Origin: an uncultured Clostridia bacterium
Lineage (GTDB): Bacteria; Bacillota; Clostridia; Oscillospirales; Acutalibacteraceae
Direction of reading: 5' to 3'
NCBI GenBank assembly: GCA_958436475.1
Contig: CAUBKG010000026.1
Coordinates: 1-28,015 of the forward strand
Length of the DNA: 28,015 bases
Positions 20,752 through 28,015 of the stretch are shown piece by piece. The notes below the pieces were generated by a model, which saw only the letters and a program-made list of their open reading frames with translations, did no database searches and was not told where the DNA came from. Within the stretch, counting starts at the first letter, position 1, and each line of letters opens with the position of its first letter. The translations under genes were made by a program, and so were the position numbers.

Positions 20752-21402
20752 TCAAACCGCCTCCAGCAGGAAATCCGCCGCACGCGCGGGCGTTTCCGCC
20801 AGGAACACCGGGCCGAAGGGGATAAGCTCCTCCTCGCTGCCGAAGCCGTAGGTCACGCCGATGGAATCGATTCCGTACTGCCGGGCGCCCTCGAGGTCGA
20901 AATACCGGTCTCCCACCATAACGGCGCGCCCGCGCTCCGTGTGCGGCTGCTCCAGCACGCAGCGGATGATATCCGGCTTGTGGCGCAGAGCGCCATCCCG
21001 GCTGGAACCGCAGAGAAAGTCGAAATATTCATATATTTCAAAATGCCGCAGCACGATCTCCGCCATATACTGCGGCTTCGAAGTGGCAACGCACAGGCGG
21101 AGCCCCGCGCCCCGGAGCCGGCACAGCATCTCCGGCACGCCTTCATACAGCCGGTTTTCGAGATAGCCCACGCGCTCATACCGCTCGCGGAATATCTTCA
21201 CCGCCCGCTCCACGGGCTCTCCCGTTTTCCCGAGCAGCTCGATAAAATTCTCCTGGATGGGCGGCCCGATAAACTTTAAAAGGCTTTCCCTCTCCCGCTC
21301 GATGCCGAACGCCTTCAGCGCATGCTGCAGGCTCTTTACGATGCCCTCGCTCGAATCGGTCAGCGTGCCGTCAAGATCGAACAGGACGGTGTCATACCGC
21401 AT
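20752..21402 (-). CDS. HAD-family phosphatase (phosphoglycolate phosphatase-like)
   Basis: 216 aa. HAD motif I is FDLDGTLTDS (nucleophile Asp about residue 9), motif II is ATSKP, motif III is the Lys in HKPD, and motif IV is VGDRYFDLEGA. A helical cap lies between motifs I and II (about 15-85), as in Gph/PpaX-type enzymes. It probably removes phosphate from a small sugar phosphate or phosphoglycolate; the substrate is not fixed by the motifs. Its ATG overlaps the stop of the upstream CNNM gene by 11 bp, with GGAAGACGGAG before it, so the two are translationally coupled. Confidence 0.92.
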   Translation of the reverse strand: MRYDTVLFDLDGTLTDSSEGIVKSLQHALKAFGIERERESLLKFIGPPIQENFIELLGKTGEPVERAVKIFRERYERVGYLENRLYEGVPEMLCRLRGAGLRLCVATSKPQYMAEIVLRHFEIYEYFDFLCGSSRDGALRHKPDIIRCVLEQPHTERGRAVMVGDRYFDLEGARQYGIDSIGVTYGFGSEEELIPFGPVFLAETPARAADFLLEAV

Positions 21403-22675
21403 CTCCGTCTTCCCCCTTTTCCACTTCCACCTCGATCTCGAGCACCCGGCGCGCGTCGGTTTTGGTCACCAGCACCCGCAGGTCTTCATAGACGAAGGTA
21501 TCCCCTACGCGGGGCACGTGGCCGAGCTCCTGGAACACCCAGCCGCTCACGGTCACGCTGTCGTATTCATCATCCAGCCCCAGCAGCTCGAACATATCCT
21601 CGAGGTTGGCCGTGCACTGGATGACATACCGGCCTTCGCCCACCTTCCGGAATTCCTCGATGACTTCCTCGTGCTCGTCCCAGATATCTCCCACGAGCTC
21701 TTCCAGGATATCCTCCATGGTCACGATGCCGGCCGTGCCACCGTATTCATCCACCACCACGGCCATGTGGGCCTTGGCGTGCTGGAGCTGGCGCAGGAGC
21801 ACGGAAATATTCGTGTTGAGCGTGGTGCAGAGTATTTTTTCCGTGATATCCGCAATATCCTGCCGGCCGGAAACCAGGCTGCGGTAAAAATCCTTTTCAT
21901 GCACGATGCCGATGATGTTGTCCACCGTGCCGTCATATACCGGCAGGCGGGAAAAGCCCGTTTCGAGGAACAGATCGGAAATTTCCTGCATGGTGCTGTC
22001 CACCGCGACGGCCTCCACGTCCACGCGGGGGGTAAAAACATCCTCCACCGTGAGGTCGCTGAATTCGATGGCTGCGCGGATAAGCTCGCCCTCATGCTCG
22101 CCGATGCCGCCTTCGCTCTGCGCTTCGTCCACAATGGTGATGAGCTCGTCTTCGGTGATGCCCCGCTCCTCGCCCGGCTTGAAAATGCGGCGCAGCAGCT
22201 TTTTCCACTGCCGGAACAGGAAATTGAGGGGCGTGAGCAGGGTGTTCAGCACCCGCACGATGGGGGCGGAAAACTGGCAGAACCGCTCAGGGCTTTCCTT
22301 CGCCATGCTTTTGGGCGAAACCTCCCCGAAAATCAGCACGACCACCGTCATCACCACGGTGGAAAGGGTGACGCCCGCGTTGCCGAAATACCGCGTGAAC
22401 AGCACCGTTGCCAAAGACGCCGCCGCGATGTTGACGATGTTGTTGCCGATGAGAATGGTGGAAAGGAGGTTATCGTACTGGTCGGTCAGGGAAAGGGCCA
22501 GCGCGGCTTTGCGGTTGCCGTCCTCCGCCATATTTTTGAGGCGGATGCGGTTCACGCTCGAAAAGGCTGTTTCCGTGGCGGAAAAATACGCGCTGAGCAG
22601 CACGAGGACGGCCAGCGAAAGAATCTGCAAGATACTGCCAGTTTCCATAAAAGAAACATCAACTCCGTTTTTCAT
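21392..22675 (-). CDS. CNNM/CorC-family membrane protein with CBS pair
   Basis: 427 aa. The N-terminal DUF21/CNNM domain (about 10-190) has three to four membrane helices with SATETAFSS, IGNNIVNI and FGEVSPKS. Two CBS domains (about 205-330) contain FTPRVDV, FSRLPVYDG, GIVHEKD and TMEDILEELVGDIWDE. The CorC/HlyC C-terminal domain (about 345-420) follows. CNNM proteins are linked to Mg2+ export or homeostasis; the old haemolysin label is misleading. The first ATG (22675) has no clear ribosome site and lies only about 10 nt after the likely transcript start. ATG at 22648 is an alternative start, with CGGAG about 16 nt upstream. Confidence 0.92.
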   Translation of the reverse strand: MKNGVDVSFMETGSILQILSLAVLVLLSAYFSATETAFSSVNRIRLKNMAEDGNRKAALALSLTDQYDNLLSTILIGNNIVNIAAASLATVLFTRYFGNAGVTLSTVVMTVVVLIFGEVSPKSMAKESPERFCQFSAPIVRVLNTLLTPLNFLFRQWKKLLRRIFKPGEERGITEDELITIVDEAQSEGGIGEHEGELIRAAIEFSDLTVEDVFTPRVDVEAVAVDSTMQEISDLFLETGFSRLPVYDGTVDNIIGIVHEKDFYRSLVSGRQDIADITEKILCTTLNTNISVLLRQLQHAKAHMAVVVDEYGGTAGIVTMEDILEELVGDIWDEHEEVIEEFRKVGEGRYVIQCTANLEDMFELLGLDDEYDSVTVSGWVFQELGHVPRVGDTFVYEDLRVLVTKTDARRVLEIEVEVEKGEDGDAV

Positions 22676-22693
22676 AAAAATTACAGTGATTTT

Positions 22694-22723
22694 ATTATAC
22701 TATTCCTTCCCCCTCGCCGTAAA
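22694..22723 (-). promoter_or_regulatory. Likely promoter of the CNNM/HAD pair
   Basis: Minus strand TATAAT (22699-22694) is perfect. The best -35 is TTTACG (22723-22718) at 18 nt. The leader to the first ATG would be very short. Confidence 0.5.
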
Positions 22724-22792
22724 GGAAAAATTACCCGCGCGGGCACGCGCATCCCGTTTTTCGGAAAAAGCCCGCTGTTTCTGCGTTTTTCC

Positions 22793-22821
22793 TTGCGTCT
22801 TACTAGCGTATTTGCTATAAT
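22793..22821 (+). promoter_or_regulatory. Promoter of purA
   Basis: TTGCGT (22793-22798), 17 nt, TATAAT (22816-22821) with TGC before the -10 box (extended). Confidence 0.75.
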
Positions 22822-22836
22822 ATTAACGTTTGTTGA

Positions 22837-22869
22837 GCATCGGCCCTTCTCGAAGGATTCTGCCGGTGC
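22837..22869 (+). promoter_or_regulatory. Nested hairpin in the purA leader
   Basis: GCATCGGC (22837-22844) pairs with GCCGGTGC (22862-22869) with one U-G, and an inner CCTTC/GAAGG stem sits within. It lies between promoter and start codon with no T-tract. No known purine-sensing RNA is recognised, so its role is open. Confidence 0.45.
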
Positions 22870-22906
22870 AGACCGCAAGGCTATTTTATGAAATGGGGTT
22901 TTTATT

Positions 22907-24181
22907 TTGGCTGCTAATGTAGTGGTAGGCTCCCAGTGGGGCGACGAAGGCAAAGGCAAAATCATCGATATCCTCGCTTCCCGCGCGGACGTCGTGGTGC
23001 GCGCCCAGGGCGGCAACAACGCCGGCCACACCGTGCAATCGGGCGATGAAGTGTACAAGCTCCACCTGATCCCCTCCGGCATCCTGTATCCGCAAACGCT
23101 CTGCCTCATCGGCTGCGGCGTGGTTGTGGACCCGAAGGTGCTGCTCGAAGAGATCGGCGGCCTGAAGGCCCGCGGCGTTACCTGCGAAAACCTGCGGATC
23201 GACCCGCGCGCCCATGTCATCCTGCCGTGGCACATCGAGCTGGACGGCCTTTCGGAAGCCGCCCGCGGCGGAAGCGACATCGGCACCACCCGGCGCGGCA
23301 TCGGCCCCTGCTATATGGATAAGGCCGAACGCTGCGGCCTGCGCATGAGCGATCTGATCGTTCCGGAACGCTTTGCGGAAAAGGCGGCGCTCGTCGGCAG
23401 CCAGAAAAACGATATTATTACAAAGCTCTACGGCGGCAAGGCGCTGGATATCGGCGCGGTCATCGAGGAATACACCGAATATGGCCGGCAGCTTAGGAAA
23501 TACGTGGAGGACGTTTCCGTCCTCACCTATAACGCGGTGCGCGAAGGGAAAAACGTCCTCTTCGAGGGCGCGCAGGGCTGCCTTCTGGATATCGATATGG
23601 GAACCTACCCTTATGTTACCTCCAGCCACCCGATCTCGGGCGGCTTCACCACAGGCATCGGCATCGGCCCGGGGATGATCTCCGAGGTGCTCGGCGTTGC
23701 CAAGGCATACACCACCCGCGTGGGCAAGGGCCCCTTCCCCACCGAGCTGTTCGATGAAACGGGCGACCAGATCCGAAACCTCGGCGGCGAATTCGGCACC
23801 ACCACGGGCCGCCCGCGCCGCTGCGGCTGGTTCGATGCCGTCATCCTCCGCCACGCGGTGCGCGTGAACGGCCTGACCGGCATCGCCCTCAACAAGCTCG
23901 ATACCCTTTCCGGGCTCAAGACCCTGAAGGTGTGCGTTGCCTACCGCCGGTCGGACGGCAGCCTCATCCGCAATTTCCCCACCAGCCTCGAGGACCTTGC
24001 CGACTGCAGCCCCATATACGAAGAGCTGCCCGGCTTTGACGGCGACCTTTCCAGGTGCACCTCGTACGATGAGCTCCCTCAGGAAGCAAAGGATTACGTT
24101 GCGTTCCTCGAGCAGCAGCTCGACTGCCCGGTGAAAATGGTCGGCGTAGGCCCCGCCCGTTCGCAGAATCTGGAGCGGTAA
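22907..24181 (+). CDS. purA: Adenylosuccinate synthetase
   Basis: 424 aa. It couples GTP hydrolysis to joining IMP and aspartate, the first committed step to AMP. The N-terminal GSQWGDEGKGKIIDIL P-loop-like motif contains the catalytic Asp, followed by GGNNAGHTV with the catalytic His. Further motifs are GTTRRGIGP, FEGAQGCLLDIDMGTYPYVTSS, TTTGRPRRCGW and the base-binding LNKLD. Length is normal. The start codon is TTG at 22907; the ATG at 22888 is in another frame, and only a weak TGGGG site precedes. A long GC-rich hairpin follows the gene. Confidence 0.96.
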   Translation: MAANVVVGSQWGDEGKGKIIDILASRADVVVRAQGGNNAGHTVQSGDEVYKLHLIPSGILYPQTLCLIGCGVVVDPKVLLEEIGGLKARGVTCENLRIDPRAHVILPWHIELDGLSEAARGGSDIGTTRRGIGPCYMDKAERCGLRMSDLIVPERFAEKAALVGSQKNDIITKLYGGKALDIGAVIEEYTEYGRQLRKYVEDVSVLTYNAVREGKNVLFEGAQGCLLDIDMGTYPYVTSSHPISGGFTTGIGIGPGMISEVLGVAKAYTTRVGKGPFPTELFDETGDQIRNLGGEFGTTTGRPRRCGWFDAVILRHAVRVNGLTGIALNKLDTLSGLKTLKVCVAYRRSDGSLIRNFPTSLEDLADCSPIYEELPGFDGDLSRCTSYDELPQEAKDYVAFLEQQLDCPVKMVGVGPARSQNLER

Positions 24182-24210
24182 GCGGGCGCAGGATATTTTG
24201 ATTTCACAGC

Positions 24211-24245
24211 GGCCGGTTTTCCCCTTCTGTTGGGGGAAACCGGCC
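24211..24245 (+). terminator. Terminator-like hairpin after purA
   Basis: GGCCGGTTTTCCCC and GGGGGAAACCGGCC pair over 14 positions with one U-G and a 7-nt loop. The tail (CAAATTTTC) has few T, so termination may be partial. Confidence 0.7.
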
Positions 24246-24293
24246 CAAATTTTCATCCGGCGCGCCGGGTGAGCGGTTACGGAGGCCCTTTCC

Positions 24294-24764
24294 ATGAAAA
24301 AAACAAATGTGATGCGTCTGCTCGACCAGGCGAAAATCCCTTACACAGCCGGGGAATACGCATACGACGAAGCGGACCTTTCCGGCCTGCATGCGGCGGA
24401 GGAGCTGGGGCTCGACCCCGGCATGGTATTCAAAACGCTCGTGGCAAAGGGGGATAAAACCGGCTATGTGGTGTTTTCCCTGCCCGTGAACCGCGAGGTA
24501 AACCTGAAAAAAGCAGCGGCAGCCTCGGGCAACAAAAAGGTGGAAATGCTGCACGTGAAGGATCTGCAGGGCGTTACCGGCTATATCCGCGGCGGATGCT
24601 CCCCCGTCGGCATGAAAAAGAAATTCCCCACCTTCATCGATGAAAGCATCCGCGGCGTGCCAAAGGTGAGCATCAGCGCGGGTCAGCGGGGGTGCCAGGT
24701 CATCCTCGAAGCCGAGGCGTATATTTCATTTGTGGAGGGCACGGTCTGCCCGCTTGCCGGCTAG
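24294..24764 (+). CDS. ybaK: YbaK/EbsC-type Cys-tRNA(Pro) deacylase
   Basis: 156 aa, usual length. ATG at 24294 has GGAGG 8 nt upstream. YbaK features are LDQAKIPYTAGEY, the VFKTLVAKGD segment with the essential Lys, LKKAAAASGNKKVEML, GYIRGGCSPVGMKKKFPTFIDE and the C-terminal SAGQRGCQVIL. The enzyme removes cysteine wrongly attached to tRNA-Pro by prolyl-tRNA synthetase, protecting translation in the cytoplasm. It has no obvious promoter of its own and may partly be read from purA through the leaky hairpin. It ends at a strong terminator shared with the convergent nth. Confidence 0.95.
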   Translation: MKKTNVMRLLDQAKIPYTAGEYAYDEADLSGLHAAEELGLDPGMVFKTLVAKGDKTGYVVFSLPVNREVNLKKAAAASGNKKVEMLHVKDLQGVTGYIRGGCSPVGMKKKFPTFIDESIRGVPKVSISAGQRGCQVILEAEAYISFVEGTVCPLAG

Positions 24765-24778
24765 TGGACTTTCCCCGG

Positions 24779-24816
24779 GAAATAAACAGGCCCCGGCTTT
24801 TGGCCGGGGCTTATTT
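24779..24816. terminator. Bidirectional terminator between ybaK and nth
   Basis: GCCCCGGC (24790-24797) and GCCGGGGC (24803-24810) with outer GAAATAA/TTATTTC arms. The tails are T-rich on both strands, so it can end both convergent genes. Confidence 0.85.
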
Positions 24817-24827
24817 CTTAAAACGGC

Positions 24828-25472
24828 TCAGGCGTTTTTGCCCCCGTCTTTCCCGGCGGGGCAAATATCCGCAAGCGGGCATTCGCCGCAGCGGGGCGAG
24901 CGCGCGGTGCAGATATTCCGCCCGAACAAAACGGCCCGGTGGCAGAAGTTATTCGATTCCGCCGGGTCGATGATCTTCCACATGGCCTGCTCCACCTTGA
25001 AGGGGTCCTTCGTATCCACGAGCCCCAGGCGGTTTGCAAGCCGGATCAGATGGGTATCCGTTACCACGGCGGGCGCGCCGTAAATATCCCCCATGATGAG
25101 GTTGGCTGTTTTGCGGCCGATGCCCGGCAGGGCGGTGAGCTCCTCCATGGTATCGGGCACGCGGCCCCCATGCTTTTCCACCAGGACCCCGGCCATCGCA
25201 ACGAGATCCCTCGCCTTGGTTTTATAGAGCCCGCAGGTACGGATCAACTCTTCTACCTCTTCCACCGGGGTCTCGGCAAGCGCCCCGGCGTCCGGACAGC
25301 GCGCAAACAGCGCGGGGGTCACAAGATTAACGCGAGCATCCGTGCACTGGGCGGAAAGCCGGGTGGCAACGAGCAGCTCGAAGGCGCTGCGGGAGGTAAG
25401 CGAACAGAGCGCGTCCGGATACCGTTCCTTCAGCCGCTCTACCGCCGCGGCCAGCCGCTGTTTTTTCGTCAT
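24828..25472 (-). CDS. nth: Endonuclease III (DNA glycosylase/AP lyase)
   Basis: 214 aa. It removes oxidised pyrimidines and nicks abasic sites in base-excision repair. The helix-hairpin-helix LPGIGRKTA contains the catalytic Lys, VTDTHLIR contains the catalytic Asp, and CTARSPRCGECPLADIC matches the C-x6-C-x2-C-x5-C iron-sulfur loop. All key residues are present and the length is normal. AGAGGG lies about 9 nt before the ATG at 25472. Confidence 0.96.
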   Translation of the reverse strand: MTKKQRLAAAVERLKERYPDALCSLTSRSAFELLVATRLSAQCTDARVNLVTPALFARCPDAGALAETPVEEVEELIRTCGLYKTKARDLVAMAGVLVEKHGGRVPDTMEELTALPGIGRKTANLIMGDIYGAPAVVTDTHLIRLANRLGLVDTKDPFKVEQAMWKIIDPAESNNFCHRAVLFGRNICTARSPRCGECPLADICPAGKDGGKNA

Positions 25473-25524
25473 AGCAAATATCCCTCTTTCATACCCTCGG
25501 TGTGCAAGGGCAGCATCTTCTGTT

Positions 25525-25554
25525 AGTGTATCGCCCGGCGCGGGGATTTGTCAA
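25525..25554 (-). promoter_or_regulatory. Promoter of nth
   Basis: Minus strand TTGACA (25554-25549), 18 nt, TACACT (25530-25525). The leader is about 45 nt and contains the 20-base motif also seen at 273-292. Confidence 0.65.
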
Positions 25555-25697
25555 GCTCCTCTGTTTTCCGCCGGATTCCCCTTGTTTTCCCGGCGGCGTC
25601 CTTTCGCACGTCTGCCGGGGGGCAGCAGGTTTTCTGCTTTTTCACCCGTTACCAAATTTATGGAATCATTTTTGGAAGTATTTCCGACCGATTTTGC

Positions 25698-25725
25698 TTG
25701 AATTAAACTTGTCCTTTAGTATAAT
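25698..25725 (+). promoter_or_regulatory. Promoter of the membrane pyrophosphatase gene
   Basis: TTGAAT (25698-25703), 16 nt, TATAAT (25720-25725). Downstream in the leader is a CGCGGG/CCCGCG stem (25748-25769). The stretch between this and the nth promoter holds nothing else I can name. Confidence 0.65.
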
Positions 25726-25822
25726 AATTTTATAAGGCTTATTTTTCCGCGGGGGCTCCTTTTCCCGCGCAGATAGCATGAGCCGTTCTGGAACAGTCCA
25801 TAAAAGAACAGGAGGATTCCTT

Positions 25823-27922
25823 ATGCCGGATCTCAATTCCCTGATCTATCTGGCCCCCCTCGGCGCGGCCGCGGCAATTCTCTTTGCAGTTGTGATGTCC
25901 CGCCGGGTGCTCCGCTTTTCGGAAGGCTCCGAAAAGATGAAAAGCATTTCCCAGAGCATCCGCAAGGGTGCGAACGCTTACTTAAAACGCCAGTATACGG
26001 TGGTCGCCATTTTCTTCGCCGTGATGTTTGCGGTGCTGCTGGCGCTTGCCTTCGGCGGGTTCCTTTCCTATTTCGTTCCCTTTGCCTTTATTACGGGCGG
26101 CTGCTATTCGGCCCTTTCGGGCTTTATCGGAATGCGCATCGCCACCGCCGCGAACGCGCGCACGGCCAACGCCTGCCAGCATAGTCTCAACCGCGGGCTG
26201 CGGGTCGCCTTCTCGGCGGGCTCTGTGATGGGCTTCACGGTAGTGGGCCTCGGCCTGCTCGACCTTTCCTTCTGGTATTTCCTTCTGACCTACGGGTTCC
26301 ACTGCACCACGGGGGAAACCGCCTCCACCATGCTGATGTTCGGCATCGGCGCTTCCTCCATGGCCCTGTTTGCCCGTGTGGGCGGCGGCATCTTCACCAA
26401 GGCCGCCGACGTCGGCGCGGATCTCGTGGGCAAGGTGGAAGCCGGCATCCCGGAGGACGACCCCCGCAACCCCGCCGTGATTGCAGACAATGTGGGCGAT
26501 AACGTGGGCGACGTTGCCGGCATGGGGGCGGACCTGTACGAATCCTACTTCGGCTCCATTATTTCGGCCTGCGCACTGGGTGTTTCCGCTTTTTCCGGCA
26601 TTGCCGGGGTAGACCCGCTCCACGCCTTTGTGCTGACCCTTTCGCTCGCCGCCATCGGTGTGTTCTGCTCCATCATCGGCTCCTTTTTCGTGCGCACGAA
26701 GGAAAATGCCACGCAGAAATCCCTGCTTTCCGCCCTGCGGCGGGGTACGGACCTTTCCGCCGTGCTGATTGCAATCGCCGCCTTCCCGCTCGTGTGGTTC
26801 CTGCTCGGGCGGGATTATATCGGCTTATACGGCTCTATCCTCTGCGGCCTGGCCGCTGGCGTTGCCATCGGTTTTTTCACCGAATATTTCACCTCGGATG
26901 CATACCGTCCCACAAAAAAGCTTTCTGAATCCTCCAAAACCGGCGCCGCCACCATCATCATCAGCGGGCTGTCGCTCGGCATGATTTCCACCGCGGCTCC
27001 GGTCATCATCATCGGCGTCGCCGTTATGGCGGCCTTCCTGTTCGCGGGCGGCGCCGCCAACGCTTCCATGGGCCTGTTCGGCATCGGCATCGCCGCGGTC
27101 GGCATGCTCTCCACCCTCGGCATCACGCTTGCGACCGATGCTTACGGCCCCGTGGCCGATAACGCGGGCGGCATTGCGGAAATGGCGGGGCTCGACCCGG
27201 AGGTCCGCCGCCGAACGGACGCGCTCGACTCCCTCGGCAACACCACCGCAGCCACCGGCAAGGGCTTTGCCATCGGCTCCGCGGCGCTGACCGCCCTTGC
27301 GCTGATCGCTGCCTATCTCGATAAGGTAAGGGAAATCGGCGGAGGGGATTACGATCTCCAGGTCATCAATCCGCCCGTTCTCATCGGCCTTTTCATCGGC
27401 GGTATGCTCGCCTTCGTCTTTGCTTCGCTCACCATGAATTCCGTGGGGCGCGCCGCACAGGCGATCGTGATGGAGGTCCGCCGCCAGTTTAAAGAAATTA
27501 AGGGCCTGATGGAAGGCAAATCGGAGCCCGATTATGCCTCCTGCGTGGACCTCTGCACCCGCTCGGCCCTGCGCCAGATGATCCTGCCCGCCATTATCGC
27601 CATTGTCTCCCCTATCGCCACCGGGCTCATCCTCGGGGTGAGCGGCGTGATCGGCATGCTGGCCGGCGCGCTTGTGTGCGGGTTCCTGCTGGCCATTATG
27701 ATGGCCAATTCCGGCGGCAGCTGGGATAACGCCAAGAAATACATCGAGGCGGGCAACCTCGGCGGCAAGGGAAGCGACTGCCACAAGGCCGCCGTGGTGG
27801 GCGATACCGTGGGCGACCCGTTCAAGGATACCTCCGGCCCCTCCATCAACATCCTCATCAAGCTCCTTTCGATGGTTTCCATTGTTTTTGCCGGCATCAT
27901 CGTGCAGTTCCATATTTTTTAA
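25823..27922 (+). CDS. hppA: K+-dependent-type membrane pyrophosphatase (H+ or Na+ pump)
   Basis: 699 aa from ATG at 25823 with GGAGG 7 nt upstream; an earlier in-frame ATG lacks a site. It hydrolyses cytoplasmic PPi and pumps H+ or Na+ out. About sixteen membrane helices are expected. The catalytic signatures DVGADLVGKVE, the acidic DDPRNPAVIADNVGDNVGDVAGMGADL and the C-terminal GDTVGDPFKDTSGPS with flanking Asp residues are intact. In the GNTTAATGKG segment (about 472-481), Ala sits where K+-independent enzymes have Lys, which by established rule marks the K+-dependent group. Whether it pumps H+ or Na+ needs the ion-gate residues compared in an alignment. It is monocistronic. Confidence 0.95.
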   Translation: MPDLNSLIYLAPLGAAAAILFAVVMSRRVLRFSEGSEKMKSISQSIRKGANAYLKRQYTVVAIFFAVMFAVLLALAFGGFLSYFVPFAFITGGCYSALSGFIGMRIATAANARTANACQHSLNRGLRVAFSAGSVMGFTVVGLGLLDLSFWYFLLTYGFHCTTGETASTMLMFGIGASSMALFARVGGGIFTKAADVGADLVGKVEAGIPEDDPRNPAVIADNVGDNVGDVAGMGADLYESYFGSIISACALGVSAFSGIAGVDPLHAFVLTLSLAAIGVFCSIIGSFFVRTKENATQKSLLSALRRGTDLSAVLIAIAAFPLVWFLLGRDYIGLYGSILCGLAAGVAIGFFTEYFTSDAYRPTKKLSESSKTGAATIIISGLSLGMISTAAPVIIIGVAVMAAFLFAGGAANASMGLFGIGIAAVGMLSTLGITLATDAYGPVADNAGGIAEMAGLDPEVRRRTDALDSLGNTTAATGKGFAIGSAALTALALIAAYLDKVREIGGGDYDLQVINPPVLIGLFIGGMLAFVFASLTMNSVGRAAQAIVMEVRRQFKEIKGLMEGKSEPDYASCVDLCTRSALRQMILPAIIAIVSPIATGLILGVSGVIGMLAGALVCGFLLAIMMANSGGSWDNAKKYIEAGNLGGKGSDCHKAAVVGDTVGDPFKDTSGPSINILIKLLSMVSIVFAGIIVQFHIF

Positions 27923-28015
27923 ACCGGCGCATACAAAACGCCTCCCGGAGAGACGATATTGCACCGCCCCAGATTGTGCGGACAGCACAAAAAAGAGCCT
28001 GTGAGTAGGAAATAT
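27923..28015. other. Window end after the pyrophosphatase gene
   Basis: No complete gene or convincing terminator is visible in the last 93 bases. Confidence 0.3.

Overview
The window looks like a chromosomal segment of a Gram-positive gut-type clostridium, probably in or near the Oscillospiraceae. The grounds are the gene content (YtrA-type GntR/ABC operon, PduL, membrane pyrophosphatase, FolT behind a tetrahydrofolate riboswitch), strong GGAGG ribosome sites, sigma-A type promoters with frequent TGC-extended -10 boxes, and moderately high GC in housekeeping genes. The genus cannot be fixed from the sequence alone. Most of the window is ordinary core genome. The accessory parts are the ends of the first 6 kb, the block 11.3-13.05 kb, and the palindromic intergenic region at 17.7 kb.

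Layout. 0.45-4.8 kb (minus): a large secreted protein with five fibronectin-III-like domains, two copies of a GWAFD-type domain, an InlB-type repeat and a unique C-terminus. Its gene contains an apparently exact tandem duplication with a 954-bp period. 5.1-5.77 kb: a decayed IS200/IS605 element whose tnpA carries two frameshifts and a stop. 5.83-5.91 kb: tRNA-Pro(UGG). 6.1-9.3 kb (plus): a GntR/YtrA regulator, ABC ATPase and ABC-2 permease operon. 9.4-10.4 kb: a zinc-ribbon membrane protein. 10.5-11.3 kb (minus): a short-chain dehydrogenase. 11.7-12.0 kb (minus): an unknown small protein.

12.0-13.05 kb is the most unusual part. Three consecutive minus-strand cassettes each encode a 53-60 aa ribbon-helix-helix protein beginning with or containing MGRP. 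Each has its own TTGACT-N17 promoter, its own hairpin, and a different inverted repeat bracketing the -10 box. The flanks of the cassettes are nearly identical, but the operators and proteins have diverged, which suggests a tandem family of mutually insulated self-repressing regulators. A promoter and terminator about 80 nt apart on the opposite strand, at the end of the array, suggest a small RNA.

13.07-16.6 kb (minus): guaA (GMP synthase) and glmS (glucosamine-6-phosphate synthase). 16.7-17.65 kb (minus): an AEC-family carrier. 17.72-17.87 kb: a compact element made of four hairpins. 18.0-18.6 kb (plus): pduL-type phosphotransacylase. 18.7-19.0 kb (minus): a Cys-rich small membrane protein. 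19.2-19.9 kb (plus): a DUF2726 protein whose 3' end overlaps the convergent folT. 19.8-20.6 kb (minus): folT controlled by a tetrahydrofolate riboswitch and terminator. 20.75-22.7 kb (minus): a CNNM/CorC-type membrane protein with an overlapping HAD phosphatase. 22.9-24.2 kb (plus): purA. 24.3-24.8 kb (plus): ybaK-type deacylase. 24.8-25.5 kb (minus): nth endonuclease III. 25.8-27.9 kb (plus): K+-dependent-type membrane pyrophosphatase.

The housekeeping genes touch connected metabolism: guaA and purA complete the two branches from IMP, glmS and guaA are both glutamine amidotransferases, FolT supplies folate for one-carbon units in purine synthesis, and the membrane pyrophosphatase removes PPi released by synthetases such as GuaA. 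They appear to be separate transcription units, so this is shared theme rather than one operon. Four genes (SDR, AEC carrier, DUF2726 protein, purA) appear to use TTG start codons.
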